A stretch of DNA of 64,000 bases, taken from contig NC_089855.1 in the NCBI RefSeq assembly GCF_036373705.1, positions 12,047,219-12,111,218 of the forward strand, given 5' to 3'. Source of the DNA: Amia ocellicauda (taxonomy: Eukaryota; Chordata; Actinopteri; Amiiformes; Amiidae). Position 1 is the first letter of the stretch. Each line of letters begins with the position of its first letter. The position numbers and the translations under genes are program-made. The notes under the pieces were generated by a model that was not told the origin of the DNA, did no database searches, and saw only the letters and a list, made by a program, of their open reading frames with translations. Below are positions 1 to 12,595 of the stretch, piece by piece.

Positions 1-1220
1 GTTTCTCCTAAAGGCACAAATGCTACAAACATTTTATGGCTGTTCAATGTCATGGGATACTGAATCACAGCCAAGCTTTTTTCTTTTATCCCAATAAGTT
101 TTGGCCTTGAAGGATAACTCAAGACTACATAATAAATAAAACAAACATTTCTGCCTTGCTGCTATGATTGTAATGATTAATGCAAAAATACCAAGTTCAA
201 AACACCTGCACAATGGCATAATGGCAACATACCAAGCTGATCTGGCCAGTACAGTCTGTCTAAACAAATAGCTTGCCTGAGAGCACAGACTGACCTCAGG
301 TCCTGACATTTACAGACACCCTCCCACTGGTGTGTGTACCCATAATATTGTCCGTATTGGCAATCTATCTTGTTCTGGAAGGTCATGTGCTGTGGAAGTG
401 ACAGCAGATAGTGAAACCATAACTAATGACATTATATTTGAATGAGAAAAATCCATCGTGATCCAAAAAACAGTTCCATTGATGGTAGTGAAACTAATAT
501 CTCTAGCCTAATAAACATGTTGTGATGTTTAGATTTGTTTTCAATAATAAATGAATACTCATATGACATGCATCTGTGTCTGTTTTGTTTAGTCTGTGTA
601 TAGTTGTGTATGGGAACCACAGGAAGCACTTTTTTATGTATTTATTTTGTAAGTGAAGTACGTTCCACATACGTATACATATTTATAATGGAACGAATAA
701 CAAAGCAGTTAGGAAACTATATAAACAAGAGAACTGTTTAACAATTGTGTGATTTAATAAGGGTGAAACTGCATTGCATTGATTGTTCATTGTGTTGGTC
801 AGAGAAAAGCTAAATGGACAGCAACTACTGACAGCACTAATAGCAGTATACTATATTCAATCATTATCATTTTGTAAATGGTATTATTATATAATCATTA
901 ATATAATCACAGAAGCAGGATAGAAACTTTATTGTTTTAGTTTTTTTAACTAGACTTGAGTTATCCTTTAGATATTGATAAATTCCTAAATGCATCAAAT
1001 GAGTACAGTATTTCCTATATATATATACATACAGTATAATATTTTCACCTAAGTGTGCTATTTGCATAATTTCTTGGTTGTTTTATCAATATTTACTGTA
1101 CTTTTACGGAACTATAGGTTCACATTTTTTTTTCTTTTCTTTAAAGAAACAACAACCCTTATTAAGTAGGATCTTCTGTATGCGAATCTGTAAAACTTAG
1201 GTGTTCTAAAGAGTCCTAAT

Positions 1221-1256
<36 letters not shown>

Positions 1257-1794
1257 TGCATGGTCAGTCAACAGGAAGTTAATATGATCCAAGAAGCAAT
1301 CTCAAGTACAGTCTTATAAAAGTTGTGAAGTACAGGCACTTTTAAGCAGACCAGACCAGAGAAAGATAAGAACCAGCATTTCTATTCCGTGATGAGTGGA
1401 AGCTCAGTTTCTGCCCAACAACTGTTCAGGAATTCCCATATATGGTCAAATCAGTGTAAAATGAAGGCATACGTAATGTTTCATGTAAGGGGGGTTTGTA
1501 TGATGTATGAAGGCCAAATTGCTGGTGAAAACTGGTTCTTATCAGATCCTGTTCTTCTGGGTATCAGGGTTGAACTATAGCACAATACTGTAGCACAGTA
1601 AAACAGTGAGACCGTGACCTTGTTTACACAGACCAACATGAAAGAACATGCAGTTTTTCACTTCTTGAATTTGATTGGAAAGTGTATATGGCATACTGTT
1701 TGACATATGAGTTTCAATCCAATTATATGGTTGGGCTGCACTTCAGATTAATCTTCTGTATTTGATAATCACTATATGCAAAAGCATGCAAGTA
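1..1794. other. Left-edge non-coding stretch
   Basis: AT-rich sequence in which I see no exon with good splice sites and no recognisable repeat domain. The open frames here are short and resemble no family I know. A pure (GA)n tract lies at 1225-1254. It could be an intron or intergenic DNA of a gene outside the window. Confidence 0.5.
1225..1254. repeat. (GA)n microsatellite
   Basis: About fifteen uninterrupted GA dinucleotides are read directly from the sequence. Confidence 0.95.
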
Positions 1795-3019
1795 TACACT
1801 CACCTAAAGGATTATTAGGAACACCATACTAATACTGTGTTTGACCCCCTTTCGCCTTCAGAACTGCCTTAATTCTACGTGGCATTGATTCAACAAGGTG
1901 CTGAAAGCATTCTTTAGAAATCTTGGCCCATATTGATAGGATAGCATCTTGCAGTTGATGGAGATTTGTGGGATGCACATCCAGGGCACGAAGCTCCCGT
2001 TCCACCACATCCCAAAGAGGCTCTATTGGGTTGAGATCTGGTGACTGTGGGGGCCAGTTTAGTACAGTGAACTTATTGTCATGTTCAAGAAACCAATTTG
2101 AAATGATTCGACCTTTGTGACATGGTGCATTATCCTGCTGGAAATAGCCATCAGAGGATGGGTACATGGTGGTCATAAAGGGATGGACATGGTCAGAAAC
2201 AATGCTCAGGTAGGCCGTGGCATTTAAACGATGCCCAGTTGGCACTAAGGGGCCTAAAGTGTGCCAAGAAAACATCCCCCACACCATTACACCACCACCA
2301 CCAGCCTGCACAGTGGTAACAAGGCATGATGGATCCATGTTCTCATTCTGTTTATGCCAAATTCTGACTCCACCATCTGAATGTCTCAACAGAAATCGAG
2401 ACTCATCAGACCAGGAAACATTTTTCCAGTCTTCAACTGTCCAATTTTGGTGAGCTTGTGCAAATTGTAGCCTCTTTTTCCTATTTGTAGTGGAGATGAG
2501 TGGTACCCGGTGGGGTCTTCTGCTGTTGTAGCCCATCCGCCTCAAGGTTGTACGTGTTGTGGCTTAACAAATGCTTTGCTGCATACCTCGGTTGTAACGA
2601 GTGGTTATTTCAGTCAAAGTTGCTCTTCTATCAGCTTGAATCAGTCGGCCCATTCTCCTCTGACCTCTAGCATCAACAAGGCATTTTCGCCCACAGGACT
2701 GCCGCATACTGGATGTTTTTCCCTTTTCACACCATTCTTTGTAAACCCTAGAAATGGTTGTGCGTGAAAATCCCAGTAACTGAGCAGATTGTGAAATACT
2801 CAGACCGGCCCATCTGGCACCAACAACCATGCCACTCTCAAAATTGCTTAAATCACCTTTCTTTCCCATTCAGACATTCAGTTTGGAGTTCAGGAGATTG
2901 TCTTGACCAGGACCACACCCCTAAATGCATTGAAGCAACTGCCATGTGATTGGTTGGTTAGATAATTGCATTAATGAGAAATTGAACAGGTGTTCCTAAT
3001 AATCCTTTAGGTGAGTGTA
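1795..3019 (-). mobile_element. Full-length Tc1/mariner transposon, DD36E type, frameshifted
   Basis: A 1.2-kb element bounded by terminal inverted repeats that begin ACACTCACCTAAAGGATTAT at the left and are mirrored at 2990-3019, flanked by TA. The minus strand codes for a transposase in two frames: an N-terminal helix-turn-helix part (2869-2564) and the catalytic part (2545-1829). Seen in the catalytic part are WSDESRF (first Asp), QQDNAPCH (second Asp) and SPDLNPIE (Glu). I count 36 residues between the second Asp and the Glu, not the 34 of classic Tc1, which matches the DD36E group described as Incomer. One frame change near 2550-2565 separates the halves, so this copy is probably dead although both ends look intact. 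Confidence 0.93.
1829..2869 (-). pseudogene. Tc1-like (DD36E) transposase, one frameshift
   Basis: The frame starts at 2869 with MGKKGDLSNFESG, followed by a paired-like helix-turn-helix (SISQSAQLLGFSRTTISRVY). It stops just after 2564. The downstream frame resumes at about 2545 and runs to a stop at 1829 with the complete DDE catalytic core. Joined length is about 340 aa, normal for Tc1 transposases. Apart from the single frame change I see no stop, so the copy is relatively young. Confidence 0.88.
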
Positions 3020-3179
3020 TATACCAGTCTCACACACAGGTAGACTACTGAAAATAACAAACTCAAGCAGACACCTTTTAACGTCTATGCAACTTTATTC
3101 TGAGCCGGTTTACATCTTTCCCCTTATCCATAATTTGCTGTGCAGTGATATTTTTTTCAGACGATCATATCAGCTAGAA

Positions 3180-3440
3180 CAGTGGTTCTGAAACCTGTCC
3201 TGGAGGTCCACCTACCCTGCTGGTTTTTGTTCCAACCGAGCTCTCAATTACTTTATCGAACCCTTAATTTAAGTAATTTGATTACATTTGACTCTTCAAA
3301 TTGTGTACCTGATAAAAGTTGTGTTCCTTAATAAGATAATATGTTCCTTATACAATTTTATACTTAAAACCCCTGCTGTTAAAAATAATGTAAAAGCTTT
3401 GATTTTGGAAATTATTAGTTCAATTATTCAGACGGAGAGT
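3180..3440 (+). repeat. Fragment of a short non-autonomous hAT-like repeat
   Basis: It starts CAGTGGTTCTGAAACCTGTC and continues with the same internal sequence (ccctgctggtttttgttcca, gagctctcaattactt, attagttcaatt) as the two-ended copy at 38632-38892. The right terminal repeat is missing. Confidence 0.7.
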
Positions 3441-5919
3441 AAAGGATCGTAACAGACCACATGTCTTGTAAAAACTGGATATATGGTAACCCTAAACTAG
3501 TGTAGTAGCTAGCACCATTAATACAATGGTCAGTGTAATAACAGATATAAAATTCAGCACAGCAAGAGCATTTAAACGATCGAATTTCCATAAACTATAG
3601 TTAACTAACCTGAGGTGTGTCATTGGCTGTGTGCATGCGGAGAACAGAGCACAACAGCAGCAACATGGAGTTAAGCTCATCTCTCTCGCCTGGATACACA
3701 GAAAAAGGACAAGAAACGAATGTACGTGGGAATATGAACATGGAATATGGACATGGGAAACTGACTGTGATTTATATGTACATTTTGGAGTGACGGGATG
3801 GGGGTGGGGGTCTCAGGGGGCCAATCAGATTTCAGCAGGGGTCAGTGCCCCTGTGCCCGGCTCCGCCCCTGGCTGAGAGGATGGGTTGAAGTATCTTCTG
3901 CCTCATCTAAATCATCTGTCTGAACCCCTGGTAAGGAATCCTCCATCTCTGGCTGGTCACATACCTCATGAATAGTTTTAAATTATCCTGAGTGCGAAGC
4001 TTTAAATGAGCACTGTGGTCCTGTCTGCTAGTGTTCTCTAAGCCTTGCTATTTTCTATTTCAGACTCAACAGTTCTGTTGGAGACCACAAGGCACTGTTT
4101 AGCATGTATAACATAGTGATTTTCTTCATGTAGAATATACTAATTTCTACCCTAGTGAGCTGTATGGGGAGAATATAATTAAGTGGATAGGTTTTAAATC
4201 ACAGATGCTGTTTAAATTAAATGCCACCAAAATTATTCCTTGAAGGTAGTTTCCATTTAAAAGAGAGAGCACAGAGGGGGTTATCACAGTAAAATGTTGA
4301 ATAAGACCACAAGCACAAGCTGAGAAAGAAAATTAAACAAGATGGTTACTAATGCAGATTTTTTTTCCACAAAGCATTCCCATTTGCTTCTAGGACTTAG
4401 CACCTCAATACAAAATTAACCACTGACAGTCTTTAGGCTATGTTTAATTGCTCTGGGCTCTAACGTTATGGCTCATCACACATGCACATATTTCTGCTGT
4501 CACTCTAGTTAACTAGTGAAGGTTTCTGCACAACCTTTGCACAAATGAAATAAATCCACTTTGTCAAGTCCCCTCCCCTAATCCAGGCCATAATGAACAA
4601 TACTTCCTGCTGAGGCAGAGTTTTACTAATGTGTCTGTGTGTAAATCTTTGATATCCAAATTCTTGTCAAAACATGTACAAGTACATTAAGGTTATGGCT
4701 TCGTAAATCACATTCTCTTTTTATAGGATTATGAATACCTTCTATGATAAAATACACTACAGAAGATCCTGATCTACCCCAAAGATACATATTTGTCCCC
4801 ATCTTCCTTATTTTCAAAATATAGGTGGCATTCAACTAGTAGTCTATTTTTTAAAATAATCGTATTATTATCAAGTGTCTTTATCCAACATGAGGCACAT
4901 GGCTTAACAAACACTTATGTACAATGTTCTGCATTAAAGCAATGATAACAACATCACTACAAAACATCATTTACACATTACAGTGAATAAAATTAAGGTA
5001 AAGATAAGATTAGAATTGTTTACAGCTATAATTCAAACAGATGTTTCTTAAGGAGGTGTCAGGAGGTGATTAGACACTGTTATACACTGTGCAGTTCTAG
5101 TGCCCCTGAGCAGATTGTTACACCACTGTACACCTCCGAGAGGATGAGGACGTGGCTATTCACCCGAGGGAGAGCTTGCCTAATTGACTGATAGGAGCTG
5201 CAAATAAAGAAAATGTTTTAGTAATTAAAATAAAAGTTGAGGAAAAAAAGCAAATGTAATGTGGGTAAAATGATCTTGTTGGATATACAGTACATGTATA
5301 AAAGTTATTTAATTATAATATTAATCTTGAAAAACTTTTTTCACAAAAAAAAAAAGGAATGTTTCTATCAGGATTTGTTCTGCATCACTGAACCCCAACA
5401 AGGTATTGGATATTGGATATTATACATTCTGTGCCACACTTTTTTTTTTTAAAAGGATCATTTAAGACAACGATTTAAACTTGCAGCTTCCATCGGCATT
5501 GCCGTTGGGAAAATGTTCGCAGTGACAGCTGCCACATTATCCTTCACAAAGAGAAGCCACCTTCAATGCTAACTTTTTATAGTAACACAGCCCATGAAAT
5601 AAAACAGCAGCATCTTGTTTAGCTGAGTGAAGACAGATGGTGTCCACATCTCTCTGTCTTATAATCTTGGTCTTTACCTTGTAATTGCCTAGTCATTACA
5701 CTCTCCTTTAGGTCTGCAGAATATCCAGACATGCTCATACATCACAAGGATTCATTGCACCATTCATTGTACAACCAGCAACGTCTTCGCTGCATTCGGC
5801 TGTGGAATAATATTTTCTCTACAGACCCATACTGTGCTGGGAAATGCTGATGTCTGCTCAAAGAATAACTAATAATGACATTGCCATTCTGATTCAGGAA
5901 AAAAAAAAAAAAAATGATC

Positions 5920-5921
<2 letters not shown>

Positions 5922-5979
<58 letters not shown>
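5922..5979. repeat. (TA)n microsatellite
   Basis: About 58 bases of TA repeat, abutting the terminal repeat of the Tc1 remnant to its right. Reading frames of alternating Tyr-Ile across it are artefacts. Confidence 0.95.
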
Positions 5980-5982
<3 letters not shown>

Positions 5983-6507
5983 CGATCAGCCATAACATTA
6001 TGACCACCTGCCTAATATTGTGTGGGTCCCCCTTTCGCCGCTAAAACAGCCCTGACCCATCGAGGCATAAACTCCACTAGACCTCTGAAGGTGCGCTGTG
6101 GTATCTGGCACCAAGATGTTAGCAGCAGATCCTTTAAGTCCTGTAAGTTGCGAGGTGGGGCCTCCATGGATCGGACTTGTTTGTCCAGCACATCCCACAG
6201 ATGCTCGATTTGATTGAGATCTGGGGAATTTGGAGGCCAAGTCAACACCCTGAACTCATGATTCATCAGACCAGGCCACCTTCTTCCATTGCTCCAATGG
6301 TCCAGTTCTGATGCTCACATTCCCATTGTAGGCGCTGTGGACAGGGGTCAGCATGGGCACCCTGACTGGTCTGCAGCTACGCAGCCCCATACGCAACAAA
6401 CTGCGATGCACTGTGTGTTCTGATACCTTTCTATCAGAACCAGCATTCACTTTTTCATCAATTTGAGCTACAGTAGCTTGTCTGTTGGATCGGACCACAC
6501 GGGCCAG
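5980..6507 (-). mobile_element. Truncated Tc1-like transposon remnant
   Basis: The left end CACCGATCAGCCATAACATT is the terminal repeat of a Tc1-like family. Minus-strand frames give the transposase C-terminus (6266-6012, with WPPNSPDLNQIEHLWD, the Asn-Pro-Ile-Glu site changed to NQIE) and part of the N-terminal half (6498-6256, ending WSDES). The middle of the catalytic domain, including the second Asp, is deleted between them. The other terminal repeat is absent; the element stops where LINE sequence begins, near 6508. Confidence 0.85.
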
Positions 6508-6751
6508 CCTTCACTGCTCAGGTTGATAGAGATATAGGTTTTGGTTAAATAAGAACTTCATTCATAATTTCAGCATAACAATAAAATTGTAGACCTATCC
6601 ACTAAATCATTAACACTGCAACAACCCCAAACCCTCCCATCCCCTCCCATCCCACCCCACCCACATTCCACCAACTACTACAAGCAAACATATAAAAACA
6701 GCAGTCTTAAACATTAAAAGCACATAAAACAGCAAACCAACCATGAAATCA

Positions 6752-9700
6752 TCATATAAACAACACTAAAACACCCCCCTCCACTTCACACAACACTTTG
6801 TTTACACACCACAGTAGCTCAAAGCTGTCCAAATCCTGCATAGCGCTGTAGAACTGAAAATCTACCCTGATTTTAGACACCACTAGATGTTTGAAAATAT
6901 GCACAGGATCCTGAGCGATAAAACCATTGACTTTGTTCTTCCTGCTTTTTAAAATGGCAAACCTGGCCTGTCCAAAAATAAAATTGCTCAGCTGAAAAAT
7001 GCTTCGTCTACACTTTTGGTATTTAAAACCAAAAATAAAACTTGCTTCAGTAAACGGCAAACCCAGACCCTCAATCAGCGTCTTCATTAGCATAAACAGT
7101 GGCCTCAGTCTGGCACAGAAAAAAAAGCAGTGAAAAACAGTCTCCCTCTGAGAACAGAAAGGACAATTGTCTGTAACCCCAGGCTTAATGATGGTCAGAA
7201 AAGAGTTAATGGCAATGATGGAATGCAGGATCCTCCACTGCAGATCCCCAGACCTTTTTTGCAGTGGAGGTTTGTACAAAGTACGCCAAGCCGGTTCAAA
7301 CTCCTCCCCCACCCCTAACTGCTCCCGCCAGTGCGTATCAGGTAACTGCTGGAGCTGCTGCTGGTGACGAACCTTCACGCAGGCCTTGTACACCTGCTTC
7401 CCATCCACAGTAAATAGAGAAAGCTCAGTAACATTCTCCACCTTCAGTAAATGACCCGGCACCTCAGTGTGCTGTGAATGCTGGGGACACTGTTAACAAG
7501 GGGAACTCAGAGTCAGGCTGTGGGGCCCTCCTTTGCCTAAGCATTCTCTCCACCAAAACCAGCCCCTCTGTTGGCAGAGCATTACGGACCTGATTTAGAA
7601 ACCGCTCCACTACACGCACAGAGTTAACGCCCAGCTCTGCAGCCAAAAGCTCAGGCTCCTTCCACCTAAAATGACTCAAGTCCAACAAGTGCCCGACTTT
7701 CACCACTCCAGCCCTGACTAACACACTAGTGAAATGTGACCTCTCCACTAGCTGTGTTTGGAAAAAGGGATTCAGAATCAGGGGCTCCTCCAGTACACCA
7801 TAGAAACTGAACCTCTCAGTATCCCTGCCAACAATTCTGAACAAGCTCCAGGCCTTCAGGAGACTGCAGTAGTACAGGGGCAACTGGGTCACCTTAAGGC
7901 AATGCATTTCTATGAGAAAAATACTCTTTCCAAAACTCCCCCACCTGTCACAGGAAACCCAGAGCAAGCTGTGCCCAGGGCAGGTCCTCTGAAGAGTACA
8001 GCAGCCTCTGAAGTGCCTTCAGACGAAAGGCCGCAGTCCTACTGGCAATGTCGATCAGACCCTGCCCCCCCTCTGCCAAAGGCAGATACAGCACACATTG
8101 TCTGATCCAGTGCAGCCCGCCCCCAAAAAAATCCAACAAAATGGACTGAAGCTGCTTAATCAAAACCTCAGGAGGTTCTAAAACAATAAACCTGTGCCAT
8201 ACACTTGAGGCAACCAGGTTATTAACTACAAGTGCCCTGCCCCTATAAGACAGTTGAGGAAGTAACCACCACCATCGCTGCAACCTGGCTTTAAATTTCT
8301 CCACCAGCCCTTCCCAATTCTTCTGAGTGGTGGTGTCATCACCCAAAAACACTCCGAAGTACTGGAAACCCCCCCTGTCCCACCGCAGTCCTGCTGGCAG
8401 GTATGGCGTAGCACAGCCATTCCAGTCACCCACTAGCACTGCATTGCTTTTCGCAGAGGTCCCCTTTCTTGGGGAGCAGCGAGATCACAGCCCTTCGGCA
8501 ACTCAGAGGCAGTTCTTTCCTTTGCAGACTCTCCTCCAACACCTCACACAGATCTGCCTTCAACAAGGACCAGAACAGTTTGTAGAACTCCACTGACAAG
8601 CCATCAATCCCAGGAGCCTTGCCAGTGTTCAGGCCTGCAAAGCGTCAGTGAGCTCCTCCTCACTCAGATGCTGCTCAAGTCGCCTGGCTCCCTCCTCTGA
8701 AACCTGCGGGAAGTCCTCAAGGAAGCGCTGGGAATCCGACGTCTCCTCCATGGCCTCCGCCATGAACAAGTCCCTGTAGAACTCCACAGCCAGCCTGCGA
8801 ATGTCCCCAGGCTCACGCAGCTCCTGTCCTGCTGAGGTCGTCAAGCAGTGTATTAGCTTACTCTGTGCCCTCTTTTTCTCTAGCCCGAAAAAATAATGAG
8901 TGGGAGCATCCATCTCCACACAACTCTGAAAACGTGCCCTCACCAGGGCTCCCTGTACTTTCATTCCCAACAGATCTGACAATCCCCTCCTTTTCTTCTG
9001 CAGACTCTCAATCAGTCCAGCTGTTGGGCAGGAGTCTACGGCTCTCTGGAGCTCCAGAATCTCCACCTCTAAAACTTTCATGGCTTCAGTTAAGCCTCTG
9101 GTGACATTCATGGTGTACTGCTGACAAAAAGCCCGAATCTGTACTTTCCCCACATCCCACCATTGCCGTACAGAAGAGAAACCGGATTTCTGCGCCCTCC
9201 ACCTCTCCCAAAAGAAGGTAAATACTCTCCTAAAGTGCATGTCAGCACCCAGAACTGCATTGAAATGCCAATGGGAGCTACGTGGCTTTACTGATGGAAA
9301 CATCACAGTTGCTGTAACCAAACTGTGATCTGAAAAACCACTAGGGGTGATAAAACCAGCTTTTAAAATATTTACATTGTGCTGAAAGGTATAAAAGCAA
9401 TCCAATCTAGCCAGAGAGACATCCTTCTCTGTGATCTTCGTCCAAGTATACTGTCTGGTGTTGTTAAAAACTTTCCAAACATCAGCCAATTGAAAACGTT
9501 TAATAATCCTTAAAAGCTCTTTGCTGGACTGAGGATGAGGTTCTAAATGATTCCTATCCTTCAGAGGATCAACTGTACAATTAAAATCCCCCCCTATAAC
9601 CACCGTCTCCTCAGGTGTGCACTCCAAAAGCAGTGTTTCCAACACTTGGAGGAAACACACTCTCTCTCTTCCCTCACTGGGTGCCTAAACGTTTATAAAA

Positions 9701-10014
9701 TGAAAAGCGTGTTTTTCCACCACTGCCCGAACGCTCATCAAACGTCCTTTGACCACCTCGTTCAGAATGACAGTAGAGGGCAAAAACCCTCTACTAAACA
9801 AAACCGCCACCCCTGCACTGACATTAGTCCCATTACTAAAGATTACTGCCCACTCCTTCTCCCAATCTACTTGATTCACACTGTCTATGTGGGTCTCCTG
9901 TAAGAAAGTAACACCCAGGCCTTTCTGAATGATATAAGAGAGAACCGTGGCTCTCTTTACAGCATTCCTACCACCATTAATATTTAAGCTCCCAATATGT
10001 AAATTATTATACAT
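6752..10014 (-). pseudogene. Tx1-like LINE ORF2 (endonuclease and reverse transcriptase), core deleted
   Basis: It starts MYNNLHIGSLNINGG at 10014. Endonuclease motifs FLQETHID and VVIGGDFNC and SGFSDHSLV are visible down to about 9310. A single stop falls in what is normally an NVYAP-type motif near 9685. RT motif 1-2 (NTGKAPGIDGLSVEFYK, then LLPKKGD) is present in a shifted frame at about 8630-8470. Next comes sequence from beyond the palm (GGFQYFGVFLGDD, 8439 onwards), so the segment with the catalytic YADD box is missing. C-terminal frames run 8439-7948, 7967-7464 and 7462-6752, with HC-type cysteines near 7150. It cannot make active RT. Confidence 0.82.
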
Positions 10015-10096
10015 TGATAAGAAAGAGGAAGAAGAAAACAAAAACAGAGACGCAAAAAAACAGGTGACCACAATAAGAAAGCAAACACCAGTGTTA

Positions 10097-11700
10097 CTAT
10101 ACATTGCAGTCTTTTTTCGTTTTCAACTTTTTACGGAGTTTGCTGGAGATATTCTTTAAACGAACAAACTCTTGCGTACAGAACAGCTCTTGCCCAACAG
10201 CAGTGCTTTTCAGAGACCGCACCGAGCTCAGAAACAGACATACATCAGGGAAATAGCCTTCAACACTAATCCGTCTCCTACCCTTTGTTTCATCAAGAAA
10301 TTCCTTAATAAGCTGCGCGCTGTAACCGCCTCGGACTCTCTGTACGTCAGAGGCTTCCGAGGCGATGGAGGAGTCGGTGAGACTGCCCTCCCCCTCACTG
10401 TCAGACTCCGAGCCGTCACCCACTGCCGCCACAGCCTGCACACTCCACGGCGTACGGGGATCTGAGCCCGGCTGGGAACACACTGCCTCATCCGGCTCAG
10501 GAGCTTGACTCCATTTTTTAGCAGAAGCACCGTCCACAGATTTGCGAGTGCGTTTCTTCCAGGGAATTTAAAAACCCTGCTGTCCTGACCAGGATCCGTC
10601 CCCACTTCCATTCCCATGTCCCACACACTGCTCAGTGTTGTCTTCACAGTCTCCATCTTTTCAGTCTGGTCACCAGCCCTCTCGCTGCTCACCCCCACTC
10701 CACTACCTGATGCCCCGTCCTGCTGCTGTATACTGCCATCCAGTCCAGTTAAACGGCTGTCATCCGTACTGTCTGATGCTCCACAAACATTAGCTGACAC
10801 ACCGCTAATACCTGGGACCTCCACTTGGTACCACCGCGGTCAGAAGTACTCTCACCGCCCACACTCTCCTGTACCTGGACCTCCAGACCCTCACTCTCTT
10901 CAACAGCCTCCCCCGCAGCCCCTCTTCTCGCCTCCTCTGCCTCCTCGGCTGTTCCGCTAGTAGGGCGGTCGGGCTGCTCACCACTCCCCGACCTGGCCTG
11001 CTTGGGCTGACCTCTGGGACTGGGACCAGCACCCTCATCCTGATCCTTCTCAGGGCAATGCCTAACAGTGTGGCCTTCATTACCGCAGTTGAAGCACTTC
11101 ATAGAATCAGATGTGACAAAGACAACATAATCATTGCCATCAACCTTGAACTTAAGCACAATGTTCAGATCCCCATTTATGTCATTCAAAATCATAAATA
11201 CCTGCCTTCTGAACGAAACAACATGTTTCAACTGCTGTGACTTACACCCAAGCGGTATACGTTTCAAGCCCGACGTTATCTGCCCATCTCTCGCCAGTTC
11301 CCTCTCTAATAGGTCGTTTGACAGAAAAGGAGGAACATTAGACAAAGTAACTCTCCTGGCCGGAGCTGCTAGGGGGGTAACATTGATCAAAACACCACCG
11401 ATCACTATACCGGTCTCAACGATATGCGAGACTAACTCAATGCTGCTCAGAAACAGCACAACAGACCCGCTCATACGAGCTGCCGACTTTATATTTTCAC
11501 AACCGACAACTTGCCCGATCGCCAGAACACACTCCTCCAGCGGCAAAAACTCATCAGAGTCACTTTAACGCCATGCCTTCGTGTTAAAGTCTCGAATGAA
11601 AAACTCAGATCCCCCCCCCTCCCCGACCCAGCCCCAGACATCCCGATCGCTTCGTTGACTGCAGGAGTCAGCTCAGCATGGGGAAACTCTTCAGAAAAAC
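10097..11700 (-). pseudogene. Tx1-like LINE ORF1 (zinc-knuckle RNA-binding protein), frameshifted
   Basis: The best block is 11546-10749: an RRM-like region (SNVPPFLSNDLLEREL, then LKHVVSFRRQVFMIL), followed by a CCHC knuckle CFNCGNEGHTVRHC at about 11095-11054 and a Glu/Gly/Pro-rich tail. The C-terminus continues in another frame at 10537-10097, ending in a Lys-rich segment. The N-terminus (RRHGVKVTL) lies in a third frame upstream of 11546. ORF1 proteins of this kind bind the element's RNA. Confidence 0.8.
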
Positions 11701-11862
11701 CTTTTACAAAACTGTCAAAAACACATTCAGAAAGAAAGAAAGAAAGAAAGGAAAAAGTAAAGGAGAAAAACCACAAACAAACCTGGCAGCAGCAAACATG
11801 CACACCTGCACCTCCACACTCACTCCCAACAATCACAGCGGCAGACAGCAACAGTCGATAGT

Positions 11863-11863
11863 C

Positions 11864-11907
<44 letters not shown>
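11863..11907. repeat. (GATA)n microsatellite at the LINE 5' end
   Basis: Eleven or so GATA units directly follow the 5' boundary of the Tx1-like LINE. Some Tx1-group LINEs are known to choose microsatellite targets; whether this one did is inference. Confidence 0.9.
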
Positions 11908-11909
<2 letters not shown>

Positions 11910-12587
11910 TTTGCAATTACTGAATTGCTTGGATAGCAAAACTGTCTATTCTTTTCTCAGCCATTTACACCTTTTTAGTTTAATAAGATTATGCCTCCCT
12001 AGACTGTAAAGGTTTGATGGAAGTCTTTCAAAGCCAACTAATTAGCTGAGACTTAGCACTCTTTTATTTGCCCACATGCTGTGAAGGTCATACTTCTTAT
12101 TCTCAGGCTAAAACATATCAAATCAATTTCACATGTTATAAGTAAAATATTTATGATTTTTCTCAATCTATAAAACCAATTAGGAAGTGAGGTGAAATCA
12201 GGTTGAATAATTCATGGATAATATATAACTTTTTTTTCTTTACCCATAAATAATTTAACATTCGTGACTCCTTTCAAATAATGGGAATGAGAAATCTGAC
12301 ATTTCTCATTAAAACTTTTTGGGTAAATGCAAATGTATCCTTCTTTATTTCCACAATCAAGTTAATGAGTAAAGTAGTTTATGACTAAGACTTAATATTT
12401 TCCTTTTTTTAAAATTATTGCAAAATCACAGTAAAACTCAATAAGGTCTCAAAAGTTCTATTTTATCTGACACTGTCCTGCACTACATTTTTAAATGTGT
12501 ATATTGGTGTATTTGTATTTATTCACCAGACTCTAAATACATTATTTCATATGTATCCCCGATACTGCTATTTATATTATATAATAA
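11908..12587. other. AT-rich non-coding stretch
   Basis: I see no gene, repeat family or structured element in these 680 bases beyond A/T richness. Confidence 0.5.
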
Positions 12588-12595
12588 ATAAGAGC

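Larger units (their letters stand above)
3020..5979. other. Non-coding stretch between transposons
   Basis: No supportable gene. It contains a one-ended hAT-derived repeat (3180-3440) and ends in a long (TA)n tract. The 3631-3876 frame has no family resemblance and no splice context. Confidence 0.5.
6508..11862 (-). mobile_element. Tx1-like LINE (L1 group non-LTR retrotransposon), defective
   Basis: A 5.3-kb minus-strand element with a zinc-knuckle ORF1 (about 11700-10097), an ORF2 starting at 10014 with an apurinic-type endonuclease, a broken reverse transcriptase and a C-terminal region ending at 6752. About 240 bases of 3' tail follow. The 5' end abuts a (GATA)n array. The family call rests on the ORF1 zinc knuckle and RNA-binding-like region and the ORF2 layout of Tx1 elements. 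Damage includes a frame change in ORF1 near 11560, a stop in the endonuclease near 9685, a frame change near 8630 and loss of the central RT palm near 8450. Confidence 0.85.

Noticed and set aside
1389..1580. 63-aa plus-strand frame near the left edge
   Set aside because: No family resemblance and no splice context; could be chance.
5742..6044. Frames with long Tyr-Ile repeats
   Set aside because: Translation of a (TA)n microsatellite. The same applies to frames over the other (TA)n tracts at 20.6, 24.1, 42.0 and 42.3 kb.
7758..8105. Plus-strand frames across the Tx1-like LINE (also near 8327, 9547, 10616 and 11511)
   Set aside because: Antisense shadows of LINE ORF1 and ORF2, which are clearly coded on the minus strand.
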